Numbered from the stretch's first letter, positions 16,904-26,349 are shown. The stretch is 64,000 nt of DNA from Malaciobacter mytili LMG 24559 (GCF_003346775.1 NZ_CP031219.1:1054001-1118000), one strand, 5' to 3'. A program made the numbers and translations. The notes: generated by a model from the letters alone, not told the origin.

Positions 16904-17626
16904 ATGTCAAGTTTATTAGATGTAATACAAAATGAAATAGAAGTTTTAATTGTAGAAGATGAAATTGTTTTAGCTTTAGCTTTGGAAGTTTCTCTAAATG
17001 AGATGGGGTTTAGTGTAAGTTCTATTGAATCAAATGCAATAGATACTTTAAGTTTTTTAAATAAAAAGCATCCAGATATAATTTTAATGGATATAAATTT
17101 AAATGATTCAATTGATGGTATACAGTTAGCTAAACAAGTATGGGATAGATATAAAATTCCAATTGTTTTTTTAACTTCTTATTGTAATGATAGAGTGATA
17201 AAAAAAGCAATGCAGTGTGAACCTTATGGATATTTAATTAAGCCTTGCAAAGATAAAGAGGTAAAAGCAACACTTCTTGCTGCACTTCATAAACATAGAT
17301 ATTTTTTTCAAACTAAAAAACATCAAGAGATAAGTGAATTTATCTTTTTAGAAGAGAATTTAAAATTTGATACTATAAATAAAAGGCTTTATAAAAATAA
17401 TAAACAAATAAAACTTACAAAAAATGAAATAAAGCTTTTTGAAATAATGAGCCAAAAAGCAGGTGAGGTTGTAAGTTTTGATACTATTAGTTCTTATATA
17501 TATAGACAAACTTTATTTGATATGGGAAAACTAAGAACTTTAGTATATAGATTAAAGCAAAAACTTCAAACAAACCCTTTTGAAAATATTTATGATATGG
17601 GATATAAACTAAAGGTTTTAAAATAA
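16904..17626 (+). CDS. response regulator, REC + winged helix (2)
   Basis: 240 residues, paralogous to the regulator at 14373 over its whole length. The phosphoacceptor is D63 (IILMDINL), with shared CEPYGYLIKPCKDKE and a winged helix with LRTLVYRLKQKL and a final MGYKL. I chose the ATG at 16904 because GGATGA precedes it and it puts the phosphoacceptor at the same residue number as in the paralogue; an ATG at 16895 inside the kinase gene is possible. It overlaps or touches both neighbouring kinase genes. The REC surfaces look alike, so cross-talk between the two systems is plausible. Its DNA target is not evident. Confidence 0.9.
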   Translation: MSSLLDVIQNEIEVLIVEDEIVLALALEVSLNEMGFSVSSIESNAIDTLSFLNKKHPDIILMDINLNDSIDGIQLAKQVWDRYKIPIVFLTSYCNDRVIKKAMQCEPYGYLIKPCKDKEVKATLLAALHKHRYFFQTKKHQEISEFIFLEENLKFDTINKRLYKNNKQIKLTKNEIKLFEIMSQKAGEVVSFDTISSYIYRQTLFDMGKLRTLVYRLKQKLQTNPFENIYDMGYKLKVLK

Positions 17627-19368
17627 TGTCAAAACCCAAATATATCTCTTTAGAGCTAAAAGTAGGCTCTTTATTAATTATTATTGCTTTAATACTTGCA
17701 ATAAGTTTTTTTCTTTTAATTGCCCCAAAGATTAAACAACAACAGCAAAAATTTATTGACTCAAAAATTCAGCAGATGATTAATCTTACTACTCAACAAG
17801 CCCATATGGCTTCAAAAGCTTTAATAAATCATATAAAAAATGATTATTTAATGGCTAGAAAAAATATAGAAACTACTTTAAAATTTTTAGATTATGAAAT
17901 TTTATTAAATAGAGAAATCAATTTAAATAAAATAGAAAAACAAATTAATTGTAAAGTTAGTTTCTTAAAGGAAAAACTACCTTTAAATCAATGGTTTGAT
18001 ACAAAAACTAAAATTATAGTTAAGGATTTTTTCTTATATAAAAATATTTCATATGCCATAAAAACAGCAGAAAATAAACTTCTTGTTGCAACTTGCTTTA
18101 AAGACTCTTTTAAAGCAAAACATATGCAGTTTGAAGAAGATATTAAAAATAATATTCAAAAGAGTTTTGCTTTAACTTCAGATATTCACAAAGGAAAAAT
18201 ATTTTTATTAAATATAAATAAACAATGGGCTTTAAAAAATGAAAGAATAGATAGATTAAGTAGTGGCAAAAGTGATGTTTTTTGGATAAGTAATATGTCC
18301 AATGTAAAAATTCCCACAACAAGTAATCTAAGAGCAAAAGAGATTTTATTTGCTACAAAACCATTAAAGCATATTTTAGAAAATAAAAAAGCAAAAACTT
18401 GGGTTAGTTTAATAAATGAAGATAAAGAAGATGCTTTTTTATTGGTTGTTACTGCTTTTGAAGAGGATATAAATAGAAGTGCACTTAACTCTTTTTTTCA
18501 AGTTTTATTTTATGCTTTTATATCTTTACTTATTGCTATTATTCTTGGGTATTTTTTATTTAGAAGAGTTTTAAAAAATATAAATATTTTATCAAATACT
18601 GCAAAAGAGGTAAACAAAGGAAATCTTAGTTTAAGAAGTAAAGTTAAAGGTGAAGATGATATAGGAATTTTGGGTGAAACTTTTGATTCTATGCTTGAAA
18701 ATATAGAAAAAAATTTTAAAACTTTAGATTTAGAAGTGGAAAAAAGAACAAAAGAATTAATTATTTCTTTGGAAGAAAAAGAGATGCTATTAAAAGAGAT
18801 ACATCATAGAGTTAAAAACAATCTTGCTTTAACCATAGGGTTTATAAAACTTCAACAATCTAAGATTAAAGATGAATCAACAAAAAAAGTGCTTAGTGAT
18901 ATTCAAGAAAGAGTTTTTACAATGGAGTTATTGCATAGAAAGCTTTATGAATCTTCAAATTTAAATAAAATTCCTATGAAAGAGTATATTTCTTCTTTAA
19001 CTTTTGATATTGCAAAAGCTTATAATATTTCAAAAGATTGTATAAAACTAAAGCTTGATGAGGTAGATTTAAATATACAGTATGCAATGCCTTGTGGATT
19101 AATTTTAAATGAACTAATTACAAATAGTTTTAAATATGCTTATAAAAAGGAGTTTTTACTTTTTATTAGTTTTAAAAAGCTTAAAAATAGTTATGAATTA
19201 ATAGTTTTAGATAATGGTGAAGGTTTTTCAAAACATATAGATATTTATAAAGCAAACTCTTTAGGACTAAAGCTTATTACTTCTATTGCAAAAGCTCAAC
19301 TAAAAGCCAAACTTACATATGATTATGAAGCTGGCTCAAAGTTTACAATAGTTTTTTCTATTCACTAA
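17626..19368 (+). CDS. sensor histidine kinase, HisKA_2 type (2)
   Basis: 580 residues, starting in a TAATG overlap with the regulator stop. It has the same layout as kinase 1: TM1 (about 13-31), a periplasmic sensor with DIHKGKIFLL matching DIHHGKVYLM, TM2 (about 289-310), HAMP, the HisKA_2 box EIHHRVKNNLALTIGFIKLQ with H393/H394, and a HATPase domain (LILNELITNSFKYAY, DNGEGFS). The cytoplasmic half is much more alike between the kinases than the sensor half, so they may sense different ligands yet talk to similar regulators. Its last 11 bp overlap the end of the convergent HD gene. This completes the four-gene operon. Confidence 0.9.
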   Translation: MSKPKYISLELKVGSLLIIIALILAISFFLLIAPKIKQQQQKFIDSKIQQMINLTTQQAHMASKALINHIKNDYLMARKNIETTLKFLDYEILLNREINLNKIEKQINCKVSFLKEKLPLNQWFDTKTKIIVKDFFLYKNISYAIKTAENKLLVATCFKDSFKAKHMQFEEDIKNNIQKSFALTSDIHKGKIFLLNINKQWALKNERIDRLSSGKSDVFWISNMSNVKIPTTSNLRAKEILFATKPLKHILENKKAKTWVSLINEDKEDAFLLVVTAFEEDINRSALNSFFQVLFYAFISLLIAIILGYFLFRRVLKNINILSNTAKEVNKGNLSLRSKVKGEDDIGILGETFDSMLENIEKNFKTLDLEVEKRTKELIISLEEKEMLLKEIHHRVKNNLALTIGFIKLQQSKIKDESTKKVLSDIQERVFTMELLHRKLYESSNLNKIPMKEYISSLTFDIAKAYNISKDCIKLKLDEVDLNIQYAMPCGLILNELITNSFKYAYKKEFLLFISFKKLKNSYELIVLDNGEGFSKHIDIYKANSLGLKLITSIAKAQLKAKLTYDYEAGSKFTIVFSIH

Positions 19369-21034
19369 AAATATTAAATAATATATCTTTTAGTTGTTTT
19401 TTCATCTCATCATTTAGATATTTTTGACTAATATAAATATAAAAAGGAACAGTATTTAACATAGAGTGTTTAAGTCTTTTTCTTAAAGTTGAAACTTCAT
19501 CTAATTTAATTAGTTCATCTCCATCATAAAGCATAAAATTCTTTTGAATTCCTAATTTAAAAGATACAATTTGATAAGTTAAAAAAGCCTCTTTTTTTTC
19601 AACTTCCCAATAATTTACAAATTCATCTAAAGCTTTTTGTAGTTTTTTTAACCTAAATTCTGTTATATATCCAAAACTTTCTCTAAATTTATATCTTTCA
19701 ACTGTACTAAAGTTTAAAACTTTGTAAAATTCATTTAGGTTTTTCCATGGACTTGCAAATACTCTTTTCCCAAAAAGAACCTCTTCAAAACAGTAAAGAT
19801 ATTTTTCATCTCTTCTTGTTATATCTTTATTATTTTTAATTTTAAAATACTCATTTTTAAAAAGACTTATTAGCCAGTTTTCATCTAATAAACTAATAAT
19901 ATCTAGCTTTTTTTGAACCTCTTTTTCTTCTAAAAATTTCCAAAGCATTGAAATAGAATCAGAAAGTTTAGTAATTGTTGTTTCATCATTAAAATAGTTA
20001 TCAGATAGATATTTTACAACATTTTCTAAAACAGCATCTGTTTTTGCAATACCGTGATTGTAAATAACTTTTTTATAAAGATTAAATCTCATTTCTAACA
20101 TATGTTCTATATCTATTAAAGACATATCAAAAAAGCTTAAAATAAATCTATTATCACTTTTTACTAAAATAGTTTGCTTCGTAATTCTAATATGGTCATT
20201 TGGACCAGTTATATATCCACTTGAAAGCATATCTCTATTGATATAATCAAGTCTATCTGCATCAACAGTTCCATCAATATAAGAGTGTAATACTTTAAAA
20301 TCAAAGTTATTATAAACTTTTTCTTCCAATATGTTTAAAGCTAAAATTTTTAAAAGCTGTAAATAATCTTTACTCTCTTCTTTTTTTATAAACTCAGCTA
20401 CTTCATAATCAAATAAAATATTTAAAAGACTTTTTCCAATAGCTTCATGTAAAACCAAAGAACTATTTTGAGTAATTTGTTCATAGATTTCTTTAAACTC
20501 TTTTTCCTTTGGAAGGAGAGTTTGTTTTTCTAAAATATCTGTATATACTTTTTTTAGTGCATATTCAACTTGATGAGAAAAGGGTAAATGTCCCACATCA
20601 TGCAATAATCCTACTATTCTAATAGTTTGTAATAAGATAGTATATACAGCCCTTTGAGATTTTGATTTTGTTGGGATTGTAAATTGGTATAAAGCTTTAT
20701 TATCAAAATATTCTAAATCTTTTATTTGAAGATTTAAATTATTTTTTTCAATAATATCTTTTATAACCTCTTTAGCCTCTTTTAAAAACTCATTTTTTGT
20801 ATTTTTATCAGCGTTTAATAGGGAGTTTTTAAACATAAATGAAGCTAAATGCATAGTTCCCAATGAATGTATAAATCTCTTTGTTGTAATAGAAGGATAA
20901 GAGAAGTATGCTAAAGCATTTTGTGTTATAAACTGAAGCCTATTTACTATTTTTGTCTGAAGTATTTTATCTTCTAACTTTGTATATTCAATATGATTAT
21001 AAATTGTATCATTGATTAATCTATTATGTATTAT
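19358..21034 (-). CDS. HD-superfamily phosphohydrolase (dNTPase-like), non-standard start
   Basis: The reading frame is open from 21046 to 19358. The first standard start codon in it is the TTG at 20863, but that lies inside the HD-family motif KRFIHSLGTMHLA, so starting there would delete the conserved R-F-x-H-S-L-G. The ~57 codons upstream also encode convincing family sequence (NRLQFITQNALAYFSYPS). No ATG, GTG, TTG or CTG occurs in them. An AAAGGA site lies 5-8 bases before ATA codons at 21037 and 21034, so I give 21034 as a tentative start. The rest has the HD dyad GLLHDVGHLPFSHQVE and the later DGTVDADRLDY motif, typical of dGTPase/SAMHD1-like enzymes. Confidence 0.75.
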   Translation of the reverse strand: MIHNRLINDTIYNHIEYTKLEDKILQTKIVNRLQFITQNALAYFSYPSITTKRFIHSLGTMHLASFMFKNSLLNADKNTKNEFLKEAKEVIKDIIEKNNLNLQIKDLEYFDNKALYQFTIPTKSKSQRAVYTILLQTIRIVGLLHDVGHLPFSHQVEYALKKVYTDILEKQTLLPKEKEFKEIYEQITQNSSLVLHEAIGKSLLNILFDYEVAEFIKKEESKDYLQLLKILALNILEEKVYNNFDFKVLHSYIDGTVDADRLDYINRDMLSSGYITGPNDHIRITKQTILVKSDNRFILSFFDMSLIDIEHMLEMRFNLYKKVIYNHGIAKTDAVLENVVKYLSDNYFNDETTITKLSDSISMLWKFLEEKEVQKKLDIISLLDENWLISLFKNEYFKIKNNKDITRRDEKYLYCFEEVLFGKRVFASPWKNLNEFYKVLNFSTVERYKFRESFGYITEFRLKKLQKALDEFVNYWEVEKKEAFLTYQIVSFKLGIQKNFMLYDGDELIKLDEVSTLRKRLKHSMLNTVPFYIYISQKYLNDEMKKQLKDILFNIFSE

Positions 21035-21154
21035 TATAAAATCCTTTTATTTTTTTATATTATATTTTTTATAAACAATTATTTTGCTTAATTAAAAATT
21101 ATATTAAAATACAATTGCATTATGGTTACTAAAGAAAAATAAGAGTATTATTTT

Positions 21155-21173
21155 AATAATGATAATCACTAAG
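21155..21173 (+). promoter_or_regulatory. Fur box
   Basis: The 19 bp matches the classic consensus (GATAATGATAATCATTATC) at 15 positions, with an unbroken core ATAATGATAATCA. It ends 7 bp before the start of the small FeoB-associated gene and overlaps the ribosome binding site region. Confidence 0.65.
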
Positions 21174-21180
21174 GAAAACT

Positions 21181-21300
21181 ATGGAAGATTTTATTATATT
21201 AATTATTACTTTACTTTGTTTATATTTTTTATATAAAAAAACTTTTAAAAAAGAGGGTGGTTGCGGCTGTGGTAGTGGCAATAACTGCAAAAACAAATAG
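21181..21300 (+). CDS. FeoB-associated Cys-rich membrane protein
   Basis: A 39-residue protein: an N-terminal membrane helix (DFIILIITLLCLYFLY), then a short basic linker and the Cys/Gly tail GGCGCGSGNNCKNK. That layout is the FeoB-associated Cys-rich family, small proteins usually encoded with feoB and thought to help ferrous iron transport. There is no feoB in this window, so the gene stands alone here. An AAGGAAA site precedes the ATG and a Fur-box-like site lies just upstream, so iron repression is likely. The gene is easy to miss because of its size. A strong terminator overlaps its stop. Confidence 0.8.
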   Translation: MEDFIILIITLLCLYFLYKKTFKKEGGCGCGSGNNCKNK

Positions 21301-21319
21301 AGTTATTCTCTATTTGTTT
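21291..21319. terminator. bidirectional terminator between the FeoB-associated gene and phoH-like gene
   Basis: Perfect 12-bp inverted repeat AAACAAATAGAG (21291-21302) and CTCTATTTGTTT (21308-21319) with a 5-nt loop, spanning both stop codons. Confidence 0.8.
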
Positions 21320-22685
21320 GTTTATCAAAGATTCTTTCTGTAAACTCTGCAAATTTTCCTCTTACTGCTTTTTCTAACTCAATTGCAAACATTTTTAATT
21401 CTGGGTGCTTTTCATTTGTTTGTTTTAATAAAGTAGTAAGTCCATTATTGTATTTATTTAAGTATAAATTATCTATTTGTCTATTTGAGCCAATTACAAT
21501 AGCCATACAAGACTCATCAAGCCTACTTAAGATAAGTTGTGTTGTCTTTTCACTTGAGTTTTGCCATTCATCCATAATCACTATAGCTGAACTTAAAGTT
21601 CTTCCTCTTGCTTCTCCTGGCCAAAGTGTTTCTATACAATATTTTGAAGAAAGCTCATCTATTTTTGATTCTATTGATTCTTTATTTTCTCGATTTTCAT
21701 TTTTTCTTAGTTGTTTTTTTGCAATAAACTCTAAAGTATCTGATAATGCCATATTATAGATTCTAAATTTTTCTTCATTCCCTGATAGATAACCTATATC
21801 TGCACCTTTATCCAATGATTCAATAGAGTTTCTTACATATACAATCTTATCATAATGCCCTAAATCAATTAGTCGCATTGCTGAAACTATTGACATTAGA
21901 GTTTTACCACTTCCTGCTTTTGCATCAATTACAAGTAAATCATACATATTTGATAAAATTGCTTTCATAAAAAGTTTTTGTTTTAAATTTACAGGTTTTA
22001 TACTTAAAGTTTTAAAGTCTGCTTCATTTAAAATATTTATTTTTTCATTGATAATTATTGCATAGATTTTATTTCCATCTTCACTTTCAAAACAATAACA
22101 AAAGTTTTCATAAGTATATTCGTTATCAATATTTTTAATATCACTTAATTCTAAGCTATTAAAAAGTGTAGAATCTAAAGAAAAATGTTTTACAAACTCA
22201 AATTTTGGAACAGTTGATTTATCATCATGTAAAGTTTCAGCTTTAATTCCTTTAAAAAGTGCAAAAGTTCTTGCATATACATCAAGTGATAGGAAAATAG
22301 TTTGTGCACCTTTATAGTACTCTTGTGCTACTACTGCAACTTCAATTATTCTTTTATCATTACTTTCACTAAGATAATTTTGTTCGATTTTAGCTTCATA
22401 ATTATCTTTTGAGATGATATTTAATACTAATTCTTCATTAAAAAGTTTTACTACTTTATATCCAGGTTTATAATCAACCTCTTTTATTTTCATACTAGCT
22501 AATAATCTAGCAAACTCTCTTGCATAAAACCCTAGTTCATTTAACAATTTTTTCTTATCTTCAAGCTCCAATAGAACTATTTCAGGGATTACGATTTTAT
22601 TTGTTTTATTATCCGAAATTCTATTTAGATTTTGAATGTTTTGTAAAATGATATTCGTATCTAGTACATATATTTTTTCTTTCAT
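21303..22685 (-). CDS. PhoH-like ATPase with N-terminal PIN domain
   Basis: 460 residues. The N-terminal PIN ribonuclease domain (about 1-150) starts YVLDTNIILQN and carries the acidic metal ligands (D8, E37-type VLLELED, D119-region SNDKRI, SLDVYAR). The C-terminal half is the PhoH P-loop ATPase: Walker A DAKAGSGKTLM near residue 258 and Walker B SSAIVIMDEWQNSS near 370. This PIN-PhoH fusion (YlaK/PhoH2 type) is a helicase/RNase of RNA metabolism, in some bacteria linked with toxin-antitoxin behaviour. No antitoxin gene is adjacent. It appears to be a single-gene unit that converges on the FeoB-associated gene. Confidence 0.88.
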   Translation of the reverse strand: MKEKIYVLDTNIILQNIQNLNRISDNKTNKIVIPEIVLLELEDKKKLLNELGFYAREFARLLASMKIKEVDYKPGYKVVKLFNEELVLNIISKDNYEAKIEQNYLSESNDKRIIEVAVVAQEYYKGAQTIFLSLDVYARTFALFKGIKAETLHDDKSTVPKFEFVKHFSLDSTLFNSLELSDIKNIDNEYTYENFCYCFESEDGNKIYAIIINEKINILNEADFKTLSIKPVNLKQKLFMKAILSNMYDLLVIDAKAGSGKTLMSIVSAMRLIDLGHYDKIVYVRNSIESLDKGADIGYLSGNEEKFRIYNMALSDTLEFIAKKQLRKNENRENKESIESKIDELSSKYCIETLWPGEARGRTLSSAIVIMDEWQNSSEKTTQLILSRLDESCMAIVIGSNRQIDNLYLNKYNNGLTTLLKQTNEKHPELKMFAIELEKAVRGKFAEFTERIFDKQTNRE

Positions 22686-22772
22686 AGGAAAATTGTAACT
22701 TTAATATGGTTACATCTTAATAACAAAAAAAATAAAACTTTGATATTATTACAAATACACTAAGGAAAGAAA

Positions 22773-23105
22773 ATGCTAAGAAAAATATTACTTTTAACAA
22801 TACTTCCCTTTTTTTTATTTGCTTATAATGAAGCCAATGTGGCTAAGGGACAAACTTATTATAAATTTATAATTTATCCAATGCTAAATATTAAAGGTGA
22901 TGAATTTACTAAACTTTATACAAAAAAACAGTGGGAAGAACTCTTTTTAAATAATGCACAAGGGTTAAAACAAAAGTATGCTTCAAATAAAAAATTTTGT
23001 CAGTTTTTAGATACAGAAAAGTTTGAAACAATACAACCATATTTAAAATCTTTTGTTTTATATTATGCAAAGGATTCAAAAGTAGTAGCACAGTGTAGTG
23101 AGTAA
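22773..23105 (+). CDS. small secreted protein of unknown function
   Basis: 110 residues: signal peptide LRKILLLTILPFFLFA followed by a mature domain of about 92 residues. I do not recognise the family. Two cysteines (in KKFCQFL and VAQCSE) may form a disulfide. There is no haem motif. The sequence TKLYTKKQWEELF and the general size resemble small periplasmic cytochrome-like helical domains without the CxxCH, but this is weak. An AAGGAAAG site precedes the ATG. It is monocistronic and convergent with selB, so no functional link to selenium genes follows. Confidence 0.6.
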   Translation: MLRKILLLTILPFFLFAYNEANVAKGQTYYKFIIYPMLNIKGDEFTKLYTKKQWEELFLNNAQGLKQKYASNKKFCQFLDTEKFETIQPYLKSFVLYYAKDSKVVAQCSE

Positions 23106-23125
23106 ATCCTAAGATTTACTCTTTT
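23100..23125. terminator. bidirectional terminator between the small secreted protein and selB
   Basis: Perfect inverted repeat GAGTAAATC (23100-23108) and GATTTACTC (23113-23121), followed by TTTT, spanning the stop codon of the + gene and the end of selB. Confidence 0.75.
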
Positions 23126-24951
23126 AAAAATACTCTTTTATTATCTATTTTTTTTATTTGAGAAAAGTTATCTAAATAGTCTAGATATGTAATTAAGTAT
23201 TTTCTACTTAAAGGATATTTATCTTTGAAGTTGTTAATATCAATATATCCATCTTCTTTTATAATCTCTTTCATTTGTTTTACTACTTTTGAAAGGCTAT
23301 TTGCATGGATAAATAAATTATGTTGAAGTCTTATAACTTGTTTTTTAGAACATAAAGATTTTAAGATATTATCTCCTAGTTTTCTATCAATATCTAAATC
23401 ATCATAGATATTATATGGAGCAGTTGGAGCTAAATCTTCTTCTTCTAATCTTTTTGAAATTATATCTTCTAAGTTTTTAGCAAAATCCTCTTTTATATTT
23501 GCATTTCTATAAAGATTTTTATCTTTAATTAAAAAGTTTTCTTTTTCAAGTTCATCTAAAACAGTTTGAATAAAGGCTGTACTTGCCCATTTTATTCTAA
23601 GTTTTATTGCTGCATTTGAAAGTAGGGCATAGCTATTTTTTGTATAGATTTGTTTAATTTGTTCTTTTATATACTCTTTTGTAAATATAGGATAAATAAC
23701 TAACTCTTTTTCATCACAAAATACTTCTTCTAAGTTTTTACCAAAGTTTATAGCTTCATCATGGCTTAAGGCAAATCTTTGAGCTGAAGAGATAAGCCCT
23801 AATCCTTTTTTATGTGCTTGAAGTAAAATATTATAAGCTTCTTTAATATTCTTTTCATATAAAGCATTTAAAAGTAGTTTTTTTTGTGATTTTTTCATTG
23901 GGTCATTAACTGAATTTAAGATAATACCCCCTGCAATTGTATCATTTGCTTCTCTTAAAATAATTTTTTCTTTATATATGCAAAAAAACTCTTCTTTAGC
24001 TTTTATAGTAGCAAAACCCTCTTCTAAAGTAGTAGTTGAATCAAAAAGTAAAACTTTTACTTCTACTTTTTTAGAACCTATAAATAGTGAATAAACTCTA
24101 TTATGATGAAGTTCTTTTCCTTTTAGACACTTAAAACTAATATCTAAAGTATCAAACCCCCTTAAAAAGCCTTTTTTAGAGATTAAATCACCTCTTTGTA
24201 ATTCAGTAGCTTTTATATTTTGAAGATTAAGAGCTGCTCTATTTGAAATATTTGCTTCAAGGGCATTTTGGTTGTGTACTTGAATATTTTTTATTTTAGT
24301 CTCTTTTTGTAAATGGGGAATAAAAACTTTTTCATCTAAGCTTATTTGATTTCCTAATACAGTTCCTGTTACAACTGTACCTATACCTTTTACTGAAAAA
24401 ACTCTATCCACATAATATCTAAAAAAGTTTTCTTGAGGTTTTGAAGAACTTTTTAAAGTAAAAAGTTTGTCTTTTAAATTTTCAATTGATTTTTCCTCAT
24501 AAATAGAAACACAACAAATAAACTTTATATCAAACTCAAACTCTTTTAAAAATTTTTCAATAGTCTCTTTTTGAAGTTCTAACTGTTCTTTTGAAACTAA
24601 ATCTTTTTTAGTAAGTACAACTACTATTTCTTTAATTCCTAAAAGATTAATAATTTCTATATGTTCAACTGTTTGAGGCATTATTCCTTCAGTTGCCGCA
24701 ACTACAAGCATAACACAATCAAAAGAAAAAGCCCCTGCAATCATATTTTTTACAAGTTTTTCATGGCCTGGAACATCAATAAAAGCAATATTTTGTTGAG
24801 CTTTTTTTAAATTTGAAAAAGATAAATCAATAGTTATTCCTCTTTGTTTTTCCTCTTTTGTTTCATCCCCTTCATAACCATTTAAAGCTTTAATTAAAGA
24901 AGTTTTTCCATGGTCAATATGTCCTGCTGTACCTATAATAATGTTACTCAT
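23116..24951 (-). CDS. selB: selenocysteine-specific elongation factor SelB
   Basis: 611 residues. The GTPase domain has GHIDHGKTSL (G1), the RGITIDL switch I, DVPGHEKL (G3) and TKKD (G4). EF-Tu-like barrels follow, then the C-terminal winged-helix repeats that bind the SECIS hairpin in the mRNA. SelB carries Sec-tRNA to the ribosome at in-frame UGA codons. Its clients in this window are SelD and two FdhA proteins. It begins in an ATGA overlap with the selA stop, so the order selA-selB is one transcription unit. Length and motif spacing are normal. Confidence 0.95.
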   Translation of the reverse strand: MSNIIIGTAGHIDHGKTSLIKALNGYEGDETKEEKQRGITIDLSFSNLKKAQQNIAFIDVPGHEKLVKNMIAGAFSFDCVMLVVAATEGIMPQTVEHIEIINLLGIKEIVVVLTKKDLVSKEQLELQKETIEKFLKEFEFDIKFICCVSIYEEKSIENLKDKLFTLKSSSKPQENFFRYYVDRVFSVKGIGTVVTGTVLGNQISLDEKVFIPHLQKETKIKNIQVHNQNALEANISNRAALNLQNIKATELQRGDLISKKGFLRGFDTLDISFKCLKGKELHHNRVYSLFIGSKKVEVKVLLFDSTTTLEEGFATIKAKEEFFCIYKEKIILREANDTIAGGIILNSVNDPMKKSQKKLLLNALYEKNIKEAYNILLQAHKKGLGLISSAQRFALSHDEAINFGKNLEEVFCDEKELVIYPIFTKEYIKEQIKQIYTKNSYALLSNAAIKLRIKWASTAFIQTVLDELEKENFLIKDKNLYRNANIKEDFAKNLEDIISKRLEEEDLAPTAPYNIYDDLDIDRKLGDNILKSLCSKKQVIRLQHNLFIHANSLSKVVKQMKEIIKEDGYIDINNFKDKYPLSRKYLITYLDYLDNFSQIKKIDNKRVFLKE

Positions 24952-26294
24952 TTAAAAACCTCAGTTAGTATATTTATAAGTTCTTGTATCTCTTCTTCTT
25001 GAATACTTCTAAAATCTAAAAGCACTTTTTCATTTTCTATTCTTGAAATTATATTTCTTTGTCTTAAAAGCTTTTCTATTTTATTTGGTTTAAAATCTTT
25101 GTACTTTAAACTTAAAGCAATAGTTGGGATTTTTTTATTTGGAGTTGTTCCTCCTCCAATTAAAGTTGAACTTTGTAGAACTTCGCAAGTACAAACTTTA
25201 TCTAAAGACTCTTTTACTTTTAAAGCTCTTTCTTCTAAAGTTTTAATTGAAGTGTGAAGCATCTTAAGTGTTGGTATTTCATCAAGCTCATTTTTTAAAT
25301 ATAAATTTAAATGCTCTTCTAATAAACATAAAGTTAGTTTATCCACTCTTAACATTCTTAAAAGTTGATTTTTTTTGATTTTTTCAATTAACTCTTTTTT
25401 ACCTATTATAATCCCAGCTTGTACACTTCCTAAAAGTTTATCTCCTGAAAAACTCAATAGTGAAGGGTTATATTGCATATATTTTAAAATTGAAGGCTCT
25501 TTTTCATCTAAACCAAAAGGAAGGTCTATCATATGTCCACTTCCCATATCAAAATAATCAATTACATTGTTTTTTTGTGCAACTTCTATTATATCTTTTA
25601 AATCAACTTCACTTGTAAAACCTTCAATAGAATAGTTTGATTTATGTACTTTCATTAAAATAGAAGTATTTTCATTTATAGCGTTTTCATAATCTTTTTT
25701 ATGAGTTTTATTTGTAGTACCTATCTCTTTTAGTATTGCTCCACTTTGAGTCATCACTTCAGGAACTCTAAAACTTCCACCAATTTCTACAAGTTCTCCT
25801 CTACTTACAACTGCTTGTTTATTTTTTGCAAAAGTATTAAGCACTAAAAATACTGCACTTGCATTATTATTTACTACTATTGCATCTTCACAACCAGTTA
25901 AACTTTGTAGAGTTTTTACTATATGAGAGTATCTTTCACCTCTTTTTCCTTCTTCAAGATTGTATTCTAAATTATTATAAGAACTTGCTATTTCTTTAGC
26001 TTTTTCAAAACTTTTTTTAGAAATAAGACTTCTTCCTAAATTTGTATGAACAATAATCCCAGTTGCATTTATAACTTTTTGAAGTGAAGGTTTGATTATT
26101 TGATTATAGGCTTTTAAAGTTTTATTTATAAGCTCTTCTTGACAAAAAGAATCAATCTTTTTATTTAAAATATCTTCTCTTAATTTAGTGATTTCTTCTT
26201 TTGCAACTTTTGTAATAAGCTTTGAAGAACAACTCTCAAAAGTTTTGTGTTTGATAAACTTATCAACTTTTGGGATTGATTTTAGTAAATCCAT
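24948..26294 (-). CDS. selA: L-seryl-tRNA(Sec) selenium transferase SelA
   Basis: 448 residues. A PLP enzyme of the fold-type I class that converts seryl-tRNA-Sec to selenocysteinyl-tRNA-Sec using selenophosphate from SelD. Recognised by INATGIIVHTNLGRSL near the N-terminus, GCEDAIVVNNNASAV, and the PLP-lysine motif SFSGDKLLGSVQAGII. The gene is divergent from tRNA-Sec, only 55 bp away, so the operon and its tRNA share an intergenic promoter region. The AAGGGTAAAG upstream is a good ribosome binding site. Nothing unusual in length. Confidence 0.95.
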   Translation of the reverse strand: MDLLKSIPKVDKFIKHKTFESCSSKLITKVAKEEITKLREDILNKKIDSFCQEELINKTLKAYNQIIKPSLQKVINATGIIVHTNLGRSLISKKSFEKAKEIASSYNNLEYNLEEGKRGERYSHIVKTLQSLTGCEDAIVVNNNASAVFLVLNTFAKNKQAVVSRGELVEIGGSFRVPEVMTQSGAILKEIGTTNKTHKKDYENAINENTSILMKVHKSNYSIEGFTSEVDLKDIIEVAQKNNVIDYFDMGSGHMIDLPFGLDEKEPSILKYMQYNPSLLSFSGDKLLGSVQAGIIIGKKELIEKIKKNQLLRMLRVDKLTLCLLEEHLNLYLKNELDEIPTLKMLHTSIKTLEERALKVKESLDKVCTCEVLQSSTLIGGGTTPNKKIPTIALSLKYKDFKPNKIEKLLRQRNIISRIENEKVLLDFRSIQEEEIQELINILTEVFK

Positions 26295-26349
26295 CTTTAC
26301 CCTTTTAGATTATTTTAAATTTATATATTGTAAAATTACTTACTTGTTT

